Shown piece by piece: positions 1 to 8,452 of a DNA stretch of 11,478 nucleotides. Made by a program: the position numbers and the translations under genes. The first letter of the stretch is position 1. Every line of letters begins with the position of its first letter. The stretch spans positions 2,394,349-2,405,826 of the forward strand of contig NW_006920413.1 of the NCBI RefSeq assembly GCF_000344685.1, in the 5' to 3' direction. The stretch comes from Gloeophyllum trabeum ATCC 11539 (Eukaryota; Basidiomycota; Agaricomycetes; Gloeophyllales; Gloeophyllaceae). The notes under the pieces were generated by a model. That model worked only from the letters and a program-made list of their open reading frames with translations. It was not told the DNA's origin and ran no database searches.

Positions 1-65
1 TGGCGCCGCCTGTTGCCGCTGAGTGGCGCCGCCTGTTGCCGCTGAGTGGCGCCGCCTGTTGCCGC
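1..65. repeat. GC-rich 23-base tandem repeat, cut by the window edge
   Basis: Three head-to-tail copies are visible: 1-23, 24-46 and a partial third at 47-65. The first two are identical. Each unit begins TGGCGCCGCC, which contains the palindrome GGCGCC, and ends GCCGCTGAG. The third copy diverges at its end into GCCGCCGGCGGC, itself a palindrome. The array begins at or before the left edge, so its true length is unknown. The GC-rich composition contrasts sharply with the AT-rich DNA that follows. It could be a minisatellite or the end of a repetitive coding region; nothing visible decides between them. Confidence 0.9.
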
Positions 66-617
66 CGGCGGCCCACTCAATATCGATTGAAAGCCATATA
101 TGACATATTGTTCACAGGCTGAAGTGGATTCTGATGCGTGAATCTGGTAAATTATATCACAAGTACCCATATGCTGAGCCATATTTGGAATACTGTGTTG
201 CGTACACTCTCGTTATATACTTAAGTTATAACTCTCGGGTGGTAACCGTCCCCATATATGTTATATGTCATCACATATAACATGGAGAGAAAGGTTGCCT
301 ACGGGCAGATATATTCCCCTTAACGGCAGCTAATGTCATATTTGATATTCCTTACTGTCTATTGCTGGACTAAACAATCTCAAAATGAGTATTACATATT
401 GCTTTGGCTGTATATTACTTCTTACGGTTTGACATTCACGACCGGGTTCAGGTCAGCATCATATATTGAGTTGTCCGATGTGTAAACCCGGCAATGGCGT
501 TGCAACCTGAGCGGCTGACACAAGTACTGGCCTCACGTGCCGGTCCACATTTCCATCCACAATCGCATAGAAGGCTTCTCACTCTCATCTAGTCCCAGCT
601 ACTACTCTTCTCTCTCT
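66..617. other. AT-rich stretch with no recognisable gene
   Basis: No ORF of convincing length or protein-like composition is seen on either strand. The stretch is rich in CATAT/TATATG words and holds one perfect hairpin (258-283, listed separately). A CACGTG E-box occurs at 534-539, and a CT-rich run just before 618 abuts the CACTA-type element. It is probably intergenic or repeat-derived. Confidence 0.6.
258..283. repeat. Perfect 11-base hairpin
   Basis: The left arm ATGTTATATGT (258-268) is the exact reverse complement of ACATATAACAT (273-283), with a 4-base loop, CATC. It is AT-rich and has no T-tract after it. It may be a remnant of an inverted-repeat element or a chance palindrome in AT-rich DNA. 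Confidence 0.7.
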
Positions 618-902
618 CACTGGGTGCAATTCCCATATTGAGCCACTGAGAAAGTGTGAAAGAAACCGGTCAAAGGTCAAATTTTGTTCATAGTGTTGCC
701 TTGCGAAACATATGAAAGTTCAATGAATAGTGCTGAACAAAGAACATATCCTGTGTCACAATCAGATTTTTGCACAATCAAAAGTAGTATTATTCTAATT
801 CGGTTCACTGATTGTGCAATGGACAATCATGAAAAAAGTTTGACCTTTGACCCGTTAATTTCACAGGTTTCTGCATGCTCAATATGGGTGATGTACCCAG
901 TG
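618..902. mobile_element. CACTA-type MITE (non-autonomous DNA transposon), 285 bases
   Basis: The two ends are long inverted repeats. The left end, from 618 inward, and the reverse complement of the right end, from 902 inward, both begin CACTGGGT. They share CCCATATTGAGC and GGTCAAAGGTCAAA, and match at about 56 of 74 positions by hand alignment. The element is flanked by TCT on both sides (615-617 and 903-905), a 3-base target-site duplication. CACTA/CACTG termini with 3-base duplications are the hallmark of the CACTA (EnSpm) superfamily. The doubled GGTCAAA motif inside each end resembles a subterminal transposase-binding repeat. There is no transposase gene, so it must have been moved by another element. 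An 85-codon ORF overlapping it on the plus strand has no protein-like features and is not called. Confidence 0.82.
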
Positions 903-1112
903 TCTACCACAACCCCGGTCGACCTGGTGTGCACCAACTAAGTATTTTGCTACTATTACCACTTGTCAAGATGCTTATAAGGTAGCTGCTAGAGTACATT
1001 ACGCCAGTCCAAAAGGGATGAACGATTATTGTGCCATAAAGAAGGTAGGAATCGAGAAGGATAGGCCATGCCACGACCCGATAAATCTACGCCATTGGCC
1101 AAGATCATAGAA

Positions 1113-4100
1113 TCACAGAGTAAGGTCTATCTCCACTTCACTGTCATACGCCGAAAGCCCGCTGCCCTGAGAGGACGAAGCTGTACGGTACCGGTTCTGG
1201 CTTCTCGCCTGCCCGTTGGCTGAGGACGGAGCAGACGATTCGTCATCAGAATCACTCATAATCTCGATAAAATCGCAGTCGGAACGGGCGCTCGAGACTT
1301 GAGGAGGGGAGTCCAGGGTACGAGCAACTTGAGCTTCAAGAGGCAGTAAGTCCGGAAAAGACGAACTCGAAGTAGCAGCAATGGCACTCTTCCGCTTCAT
1401 CCCTCTAGAAGGCTTGCTCGAAGCCGAAGAAGCAGCAGTTGGCGCAGATTGCCTAGCTTTCTTCCTCTTCTTACCCGCACCCACCGCCATAACCTGCTCA
1501 AAAATCCGATTGAACGGATCGGAAGGGTTGTCGAAGGTGCCAAACTGGTCAGATGCGGCGTCCCGCGTTGGCCGAGGCTGCATGGCTGAAACGGCAGAAG
1601 ATGATGACGCTGTTGGTCCGGCCGTCCGAGCGATACCGACCGCGACAGTAGCGCTTGAGGCAGACTGTCTAGGCTTCCTTGGTGCTGCGGCTCTTTGTCT
1701 GCCTGTGGCCATAATTTCCTCGAACATCTGGTTAAACGGCTTCGACGGGTCATCGAGGGCTACGCTGTCTGGATTCGCGAGAGCAGGAGCCGGTCCCGTC
1801 GCTTGGCCTTTGTCCTTCCTGCTGCTTATCTGAGCTGCCTGAGGCATGATGACCGGTGCGGATGCCAATGTTGGGGTGAAGTCGGCATCTCCTATACCAG
1901 TACTCGCCACCAAAGCCAGCTGGCGATCCAACGCAATCATTTGGTCAAACAGCATGTCAAAACGGTCCGGAACGTATGGTGTATCCCCTCCGTCGTCTCC
2001 AGGCTCCAGCATGTCGGGGTCATCGGAGTCTGCAAACCAGAGCAAGAAACCAGGGTTCGCCCACGCAGATCTCGAGGGCACTGGCGCGTTGTTCTTCGGC
2101 GCTGTCATGTGTGCTCCTGTTCTCTGTGAGCTTCCCGATACTGCGGCAGCCGACGCTGCTCTCGAGGCCACTGGCGCATTGTCTGTCGGCGGTGGCCTGT
2201 GCACTTCTGTGGTGTGTGAGCTTCCCGGTGCCACAGCACTTGAGCCTTGACTACTGGGCAAATCATTGTCATTGGCTTTGGACTTCCTTGGAGCCCGTCG
2301 ACGCTTCGGCGCGGGCGCCAGAGGCTCTATCATATCTTCCTCATCAGTCTCTTCTTGTGATGCCGGTCTTCCTCTCTTATTTCCCTTCTCTCTAAGCGAG
2401 GTCTCATAGTCCTCGACGAGATCCGGATGCACCTGCCTCATCATCGGCGCAGGCACCCACATCCGCGTCTCGCCGAGCGGATCTACCTCGTGCTCCTTTC
2501 CCTTCTGCGCATCGGAGGGCTCAGGGCGCTTGCCGGTGATGCCTGAGTTTGCGAGGGCAACGAGTGGGCCTGGCTTGAGCACCACATGGTATTCAAGCAG
2601 TCGGTCGGTGGAAGCGTGCTGTCGAGTGCTGACAATCTCGACAAGGAGGGGGTCGTCTTTCGGGACTGTGGGCACTGGCGCGGCTCGAGCTGTGTTCTGT
2701 GCAGCAGCGAGCCCAGAGGATCCAGGAAAAGCAGCTCGTCTGCGCTCCTCTATTGCGTTGCCAAACTCCGTATTCGACGAGCTAGCTGTCGGCTCGAGAT
2801 CGAGATGCATGCTCAGGATCCCAGCTGACGTGCCGACGGTGTCTTCCCTTGCAGGAGTCAGCGCGCCCCGAATCGCCTGTCCCGGCTCTCCACCAGCGGC
2901 TATCCTCCTGGTTTTCTCCTTCTCATCCGCCTCGAGAGCCGCACGGCGTAGCACCCTCATCACACACGCCTCCCACAGCACGCTGCGCAACCTGTACAAG
3001 ATTTTGCTCCTGTACCCCCATTCGAAACTATCTTCACAGAACCTCGCAATGCGTGGGACATGCAGGGAGCTCCTGTCACGCAGAGGCCCGCCCCCCTGCG
3101 GGCTGATACGTGGTGCCGCGTAGTTCTCCAGGACCTGTAGGTCGGGGAAGGAGACGGGAATAGTGACGGATGTGCATCTGTGTGGGAGGAGGCCGCGGGA
3201 GTTCGTGCGCAGCTCGGTGGTGATGTCGGCCCGCCATTGTGCGAGGAATGGTTGGATGGGCTGTTGGGCGCGCCGCTCGAAAGCGGTGAGGAGTTGGTCG
3301 CCAAAACCCGCGCGGGCGAGGCCGTGGGCTATTTTCTCGCCTATCCCAGGAACTCCCTGGTGCATTCCTTGAAGTCAGCGGACGCCCCAGAAGGAAACCG
3401 ATCCCCACTCACAACATCGTAGTCACCTCCTTTGAGGAGGGCGAATAGGATAAGTCCACCACGGGTCAATCCAATACTAGGATGCGTGCGAATGTCGTCT
3501 GCATTGAATACCATAACATGGTGCTTGCTGACTTTGCCATCAGCATCAGTGGCAGGCTTGGACTTGTTCCCAGACAGCTCTTTGCTCCAGCTGCATATCA
3601 TAAGCGCCACAAAAATACGTTGAGAGAGCTGCAGCCACGTACTTCTTGATAACTACTCGAGCACCGAAGATGAAAGTGTCGACGTCGTCTGTCAGAATCG
3701 CGTCTATGATTCCTATCTGGTTCAGGCGAGCGAGTTCAGCCTCTGCCTCCCCGTACGCCTGAAGTAATGCACATCAGCTGTCTGCGATATGAATGTAATG
3801 TGAAATTGACAAACCACCCGCCACTCAAACCCAAAGTGGCCAAGCATCTGCTTGAAGGCGTCCGTGAGCCCATGGGACCCAGATTTCCCCATCCTACTCC
3901 CCCTCTTCACTTTCGGACGTTCCCTCCCGTCGAACACAAATAGCGGCAGCAAAGGTAGCTCAGCCAGCTTCGCCAGGCGGAAAAAGAGAAGGCGCAGCTG
4001 CGGGTTTTCGCCACCCTTGCTGTAATACGAATGTGTGAACCATATACTGGTGTCGATACCCACTCTATACGCGCGTCGTCCGGATGTGTTGCGCTCAAAG

Positions 4101-4239
4101 CCGTCCACGACGGCTATGTTCATCAATGACCTCGACTGCCCGACGGGTTGTATGACCTATAATGTGGCCACCGCTCAATATTTGTGCATTTGCAGCGCGG
4201 AGACTGGCCACGTACCTCCCACAAACCTGGTACGCCCAT
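1113..4239 (-). CDS. GEN1/Yen1-like Holliday-junction resolvase (XPG/FEN1 family nuclease), 5 exons, 967 aa
   Basis: The product is a structure-specific 5'-flap and Holliday-junction nuclease that resolves recombination intermediates, presumably in the nucleus. The exons are 4239-4216, 4156-3815, 3758-3643, 3590-3413 and 3356-1113. All junctions are GT-AG and in phase, and the introns are 59, 56, 52 and 56 bases. Exon 1 encodes only MGVPGLWE, the family N-terminus with its essential free Gly2. All seven catalytic acidic residues are present: D43, D84 (VFDG), E126 and E128 (GEAEAEL), D147 and D149 (TDDVD), and D217 (GGDYD). A helix-hairpin-helix follows at about 221-250 (GVPGIGEKIAHGLA). A GEN1 C-terminal-like domain is likely at about 274-360 and 454-535. 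The last 400 residues are low-complexity, with basic nuclear signals (571-580, 848-857), internal repeats and two SUMO-binding-like motifs (915-927, 961-967). Residue 124 is Tyr where Pro is usual. A FEN1 or XPG proper is less likely: no PCNA-box arrangement is seen, and the GEN1-like tail fits better. Confidence 0.88.
1437..1970 (-). repeat. Threefold internal repeat in the nuclease tail, period 74-76 codons
   Basis: Within the last exon of the nuclease gene a short amphipathic motif recurs three times: FDMLFDQMIALDRQL (residues about 686-700), PFNQMFEEIMATGRQ (760-774) and PFNRIFEQVMAVGAG (834-848). The motif Met codons lie 228 and 222 bases apart. The last two copies are also followed by a basic RQSA stretch and preceded by a D-P-S-x-PFN stretch, so the repeat unit is larger than the core motif. 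The DNA is still visibly similar between the last two copies (around 1487-1518 and 1709-1739). This is internal duplication of a probable helical binding module in an otherwise disordered tail. Confidence 0.75.
2071..2250 (-). repeat. 90-base tandem duplication inside the nuclease coding region
   Basis: The units at 2071-2160 and 2161-2250 both begin CTCGAGG(G/C)CACTGGCGC on the plus strand. They match at about 54 of the first 70 positions and then fade. The length is 30 codons, so the frame is kept. In the protein this gives two serine/alanine-rich segments, each ending NAPV(A/P)SR, at about residues 588-650. It lies upstream of the threefold motif, within the disordered tail. Confidence 0.8.
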
Positions 4240-4793
4240 GCTAAGATATTCGACGTATCAAGGAGGCGGAAAAGGTCTCGCTTTGGAGGAAATCAATTGT
4301 GAGTATGGAATACTGTATGTATCGCGGCGATAGAGTCCGAGGCGTTAGCGCGCGTCGCGAAGCCAGGAAGCGCGAAGTCTAAAGGTAAAACGCGATCAGT
4401 CACGCATCTTGTCACGCGTAAATGAACGTGTCGAATTACCTATTGAAGTTCGAGTGTAAATCAATAACTAACCTGGATCGCTGAGAAGTACCGCCGCAGC
4501 TCATTCGTTCGAAGAGGTCAAGGCACCGTCAAGCTGGCTCAAAGGGACGGCCGTTGTATGGCACCTGCCACACGAGGGCCACAGCCGCCCACCATTACAA
4601 TCTTCGCCCTCACAAAGTTCGATACGGAAGGAAATTCACCAGGCGTCTCTTCCACTTGCTACCGTATGTTCTATACATATCTAAACGTGCCATATAAAAT
4701 ACAATCCGAATGCAATGCAAATGATTCTACCAATAACCTGCTGCGGCATAATAGGATACTCACGAAAGTCGAAACACGACACGAACAACATCC
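4240..4793. other. Intergenic gap between the NAD kinase and nuclease genes
   Basis: This gap of 554 bases should hold the 3' end of the NAD kinase transcript and the promoter of the nuclease, since both genes run leftward on the minus strand. No coding region is convincing: a 121-codon plus-strand ORF at 4558-4923 runs into the antisense of the NAD kinase C-terminus and looks like a shadow. The half nearest the nuclease is rich in CGCG words (4321-4420), including the ACGCGT box listed separately. The other half is AT-rich. Confidence 0.6.
4414..4419. promoter_or_regulatory. ACGCGT (MCB-like) box upstream of the nuclease gene
   Basis: A perfect ACGCGT palindrome lies about 175 bases upstream of the nuclease start codon at 4239. 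Nearby are further CGCG cores (4321-4326, 4349-4360, 4371-4374, 4390-4393). ACGCGT is the binding site of the MBF (Mbp1-Swi6) factor, which drives G1/S expression of many DNA replication and repair genes in fungi. The link to this gene is an inference from position and gene type. A single 6-base match in GC-rich DNA can arise by chance. Confidence 0.4.
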
Positions 4794-7700
4794 TCACTCC
4801 TCCAGGTCGCTAGCATCACTAGCATTGCTGCTCGTATCACTCTCATCCTGTCCCCAAACAGCAAACGCCCGATGCCCCGCATCCCTCGATCGGGACCTCG
4901 ACCGCTGGCTGGTATCGTGGTGATGGTGATGATGATGTTGGTGCCCATTCTGCACCCCCCTCCTCATCTCCGCCACCGTCGGCGTCTTCATCTCCTCCAC
5001 ATCCCGATCCCTCGGAATCTTGCTCTTTCCACTGGTCAGCTCGCTCGTCGGCGAATGAATATAATCCCTAGCCCCGACCACGTCGCTCGCTGCCGGTGGA
5101 CTCTGGAACTGGACATGCCGCGAATGCACCGGCGGCGGGTGCGGCACGGGCCCGCTAAACCGGTCGGGCGTCTCCACGCCCGAGTGCACGCCCGAGCGAG
5201 AGCTCGACGGGCTCATGAACGGGTTCCCCTTCGACAGCGCTTGGGCCGCTGCCTCTGCCGCGGCCTGCTCCACCGCGTCCTCTTTCGCCTTCTCCCGCGC
5301 GATCTTCTTCTCGCCCGGCTCCAGCGCGTTCTCCACCTTCACCTGCGGCTCGCCGTCGCTCTTCTCCTCCTCCGCGTCCGTGTTGTCCTCTGACAGGTCG
5401 CGGATGTCAAAGTCCTCTGTATCCTCCTCTTCCTCGTCGCACTCGTCATCCTCCTGGACAGGCGACGGCTCTGGCTTCCCGGACGACCCGACCGTGGACG
5501 GCTTGGATATCGACCGGCTCTGCGCTTGCGCCGGGCTCTCTTCGACGACCACGAAGGACTTTTGCCTCTCGCGCTCGTTCCACTTGAGCGTCCGCGAGAT
5601 TGCGTGGAACCAGTCCGTCGACTGCTTGTCCGCGCACACGGTTGGGAACGGATACTTGGAAGCGGTCACCTTGATATGGTCGCCCTCTGGTTCACACGTA
5701 GGTGAGATGCATCCTTGAATGTCGCAGAGATAAATAACTCACGCTTGAGCTCGACGCGACCCCGCCCGTCGAACGATGCCCAGGCGGTACTCCGGGAGTT
5801 GAAGGGCACGCATATCCGGACTTCCATGCTGTCCGGTACGAGCATCGGCCGGAACGATAACGTGTGAGGACAGAGCGGGGTGATAAGGATAGCTGGGATC
5901 TCGGGATGGACGAGGGAACCGCCCGCTGACATCTAGACCGAATATTAATAGACGCTCGAAGAAACTGAAATATGAACAGTACCGAGTAGGCAGTTGACCC
6001 GGTAGGTGTAGAGATCGTCAGACCGTCCGCTTGGACGGTCGTCAAGTGATGTTCATCACCTGTAACGAAGTAATCAGCAACGTACATTGCTATTCAAAGG
6101 GGAGACGCACCAAACAACTCCAATAAACTGACATACGGACTCGGGCCGCGATCCACCACCAGATCATTCAGCACCTCGAAGCTCTCGACCGGCCTCGTCG
6201 AGAAGCACATAATCTCCTTATCCTTCTTCTTCCCCTCCTCTTTCCCATCCGGCGTGATATGGCTCCACCCACCCTCGATCGCCTCCCACCCGCCCTTCTC
6301 GAGGTTGCGCATCAGGATCTCGCCCGTGTCCGCCTTCTTGATCGCCTTGCGCTGGCGGCCCTTGTCGGGCGCGACAGCGCGGTACACCGTGCACGTGAAG
6401 CGCATGCGCAGGTTCACGCGGATGCCCGAGTCGATCACGCTGTCCATGACGGACTGGTGCTCCGCAAAGTCAAAGTTGGTGAGAAAGCCGAGCGAGCCGA
6501 GGGCGAAGGGGAGGACGGGTGGGACGATTCGCTGGAAGAGCCAGGACGTGAAGAGGACGGTGCCGTCGCCCCCGAGCTGTGTCGAATACGGTTACTCGGT
6601 GTGCCGGTGCTAGAACAGGCAGGACTTACGGTTACGACAAAGTCAAAGAGGTGCGGACTGCGGCTGCACATCTCCGCCGTCCAGTATCTGAGCTGCCCCT
6701 CGTCTTTCGGGAACGCCGCGTCACCTGGGGGTGATGACCCGTTCGAATTCGAAGAGGAGCTGCTGCTGCTCGTTGACGTCCTGCGACGAGGGAACGGCAC
6801 GAAGAACTCCGGGTGGTCGCGTTCGATCCCGGCAGCGTCGAATCGGCGCGACGTCCGTAGTTGGTTGTCAACGTAGCTATCGACTTGTCAGGGTGCTGAG
6901 TATTGAGTGTGCCAGAACAGCAAACATACACTATCAGACCGCGTCCATTGTCGGTCTTCTTGGACATGAGGTAGACTGCGAGCTCGCGGGTAAGTTTGAT
7001 GAGCCGGTTGTCTCTTGCTTTCGTGACGATAAGGACGCTATGGATGATGGAATGGATGCGTGCGCGGCCTAAGCCCGCCGATTAGATACAAAATCAGTCT
7101 TACACTGAAGGACATACCAAGTTGTTTGCTCATTTCCCGGACTCCCACCGCCGTCTCCGCCAACTGCCTCGTCAAGCTCATGTCACGATCCTCATCATCC
7201 TCGTCTTCAAACACACTGTTGTCATCCGACCTGGTCCCATCCGGATACGCACCATGTATCGGCAAATGGCCGTTGGTGAGGCTCCTGGCGGGATGAGGCC
7301 GCTGCGGGTGCTTCTGGAATGCACCCATGGCGGGACTCTGCAACGATTTCGCGACGCCTACGCCTCCACTCCCGCCCTGTTTCCCTGACTTTTGTTTCAA
7401 CCAGTCCCCAAACGATAGCCCCTGGTCGAGCCGCGAGTGCACGAAACACGGGCTCTTGAGCGTGTTCTGATTGTCGTGATGGGAACTCGTCCCTAATCGT
7501 GGCGGCGCTGAGGGAATTCGGTCGGACTGATGAGCATTCGGATTGCTGTTCGTAATCGTCGGGCCCGGGCTCATAGAAGGGGGGAACCCGTTCGTCCCGT
7601 TCGCGTTTCCGTTTGCCTGTTTCTGATTGTGAGCGCGGTTCGGGGAGCGAGTGAACTCAGGCGATTGCTCGTCGAGCACGATATCAGGCGTCCAGTCCGC

Positions 7701-7838
7701 AGACTCAATGCGCAGATTCGAGGGCCGGCTATTACGCCTGGACAGCGAGGGCGTGAGCGGTGCCGGGGCGTGCGCGTCCATCGGCGTCGACGGCGGGGTC
7801 GAAAATACGTCCGTGTCCGGGGAAAAGGGCTGGGCCAT
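4794..7838 (-). CDS. NAD+ kinase (ATP-NAD kinase, Utr1/NADK family), 7 exons, 910 aa
   Basis: The product phosphorylates NAD+ with ATP to make NADP+, and is probably cytosolic. The exons are 7838-7118, 7068-6930, 6876-6630, 6576-6111, 6059-5983, 5932-5743 and 5686-4794. All junctions are GT-AG and in phase, and the introns are 49-56 bases. The start [10 protein letters not shown] was chosen as the first Met before the low-complexity N-terminus. A short [16 protein letters not shown] block (132-147) precedes [20 protein letters not shown] (221-240). The kinase core has GGDGT (371-375), the NE/D motif as ND (506-507), QADGL (534-538) and the active-site loop [14 protein letters not shown] (542-555). 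The core ends at about residue 660. A 250-residue disordered tail follows, with an acidic block (about 691-727), an Ala-rich helix (about 739-764), a run of seven histidines (864-870), an RSRSRSRD stretch and a Ser/Asp-rich end. It is much longer than yeast or human enzymes because of both extensions. Confidence 0.93.
4918..4944 (-). repeat. Histidine-codon run in the NAD kinase tail
   Basis: CAC/CAT codons encode HQ followed by seven His (residues 862-870). They appear on the plus strand as GTGATG/ATGATG triplet repeats. The tract lies in the disordered tail, well outside the catalytic core. Such triplet runs often vary in length between strains. Metal binding is possible but not shown. Confidence 0.7.
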
Positions 7839-7872
7839 CGAGAACTGGATCCAATACCCCTCTGCTGATGAT

Positions 7873-8379
7873 CTAGAAGGGGTTGTTGTGATTGCGATTG
7901 CGCTCCTGCTGCTTTTGAAGCCGCTGGACAGCAAAGCGATACGGTTGCGTACGTTGTCCGGGCGACAGCCGCGATGGCAGTAGCACAACTGTCGGGGAAG
8001 AGGAGGCGGAAGGATATTGCAGCAGATATTCGACTGGATGTAAGTTGTAACTTATATAGGGCGCGCGCCGCCGCCTCCTCTCACGACTGCCTCCTTTGCC
8101 TTTTGCCTCCGTCATCATGATCTCTTCGACGTCGGCCACGACGCAGACGGGCGTTCTGGCAATAGATCCTTCGTCATCGGGATTCGAGACGACTTTCACA
8201 ACTAGCAGCCCTCCCTTTCCTGTAGCTATGAACGCTTTCATCGGCACACCAGAGCCGTGAAGCCGTGCGTGTACACCAGGCTTTAAACATACTGGACTAC
8301 TGTGCCGAAGACCTTCTAATGTTGTATCCCTCCATTTACCCCCGTCTCCAAATCCTTGCAATTGGTTGGGCACTCGCAT
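7873..8379 (-). CDS. Possible small gene upstream of the NAD kinase; product not recognised
   Basis: An ORF of 168 codons runs without a stop from ATG at 8379 to 7873. The first 98 residues look like folded protein, for example KAFIATGKGGLLVVKVVS and RTPVCVVADVEEIMM. An Arg-run segment then looks non-coding, and a GT-AG intron of 51 bases (8084-8034) would remove it in frame. That leaves 151 residues ending in a basic stretch, QKQQERNRNHNNPF. The intron size matches its neighbours. CCAAT boxes lie upstream at -75 to -250. The stop is only 34 bases before the NAD kinase ATG, so this could instead be that gene's 5' leader. An in-frame splice from 8084 to 7864 or 7861 would even join the first 98 residues to the kinase. 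I recognise no family, and a chance ORF is not excluded. Confidence 0.4.
   Translation of the reverse strand: MRVPNQLQGFGDGGKWRDTTLEGLRHSSPVCLKPGVHARLHGSGVPMKAFIATGKGGLLVVKVVSNPDDEGSIARTPVCVVADVEEIMMTEAKGKGGSRERRRRRAPYISYNLHPVEYLLQYPSASSSPTVVLLPSRLSPGQRTQPYRFAVQRLQKQQERNRNHNNPF
8051..8058 (-). promoter_or_regulatory. TATA-like box, candidate NAD kinase promoter
   Basis: The minus strand reads CCTATATAAG at 8060-8051, a good TATA match, about 213 bases upstream of the NAD kinase start codon. Transcription from here would begin near 8020 and give a 5' leader of roughly 180 bases. The box lies inside the proposed intron of the small upstream gene, so the NAD kinase promoter would be nested in that gene if it is real. 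Confidence 0.4.
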
Positions 8380-8452
8380 ATCAGATATCGGCTTTCACTC
8401 TACTTGTAACCGGCAGCTGGGGTAACAATCCGCAGTCATGAGAACCACTGCG

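Noticed and set aside
1..65. CRISPR-like array
   Set aside because: The units are directly adjacent with no unique spacers, and the window is eukaryotic.
684..941. 85-codon plus-strand ORF
   Set aside because: It begins inside one end of the CACTA-type element and runs out past the other. It shows no domain and a composition like the surrounding non-coding DNA.
3357..3365. MHQ as the start of a 750-aa protein
   Set aside because: This Met lies in the last bases of an intron. The upstream exons join in phase and supply the catalytic half of the nuclease.
1381..3422. Several plus-strand ORFs of 63-197 codons opposite the nuclease gene
   Set aside because: They are antisense shadows of the GC-rich last exon. 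The minus strand has the conserved nuclease domains and a continuous frame.
4872..5718. Plus-strand ORFs of 167 and 173 codons opposite the NAD kinase tail
   Set aside because: Arg/Leu- and Ser-rich translations arise from the antisense of acidic and Ala-rich codons. No family signal is seen.
7839..7988. Upstream Met (MCYCHRGC) as the NAD kinase start
   Set aside because: The extra 50 residues are not protein-like and overlap the 3' end of the tentative small gene and the likely leader. MAQPFSP fits better.
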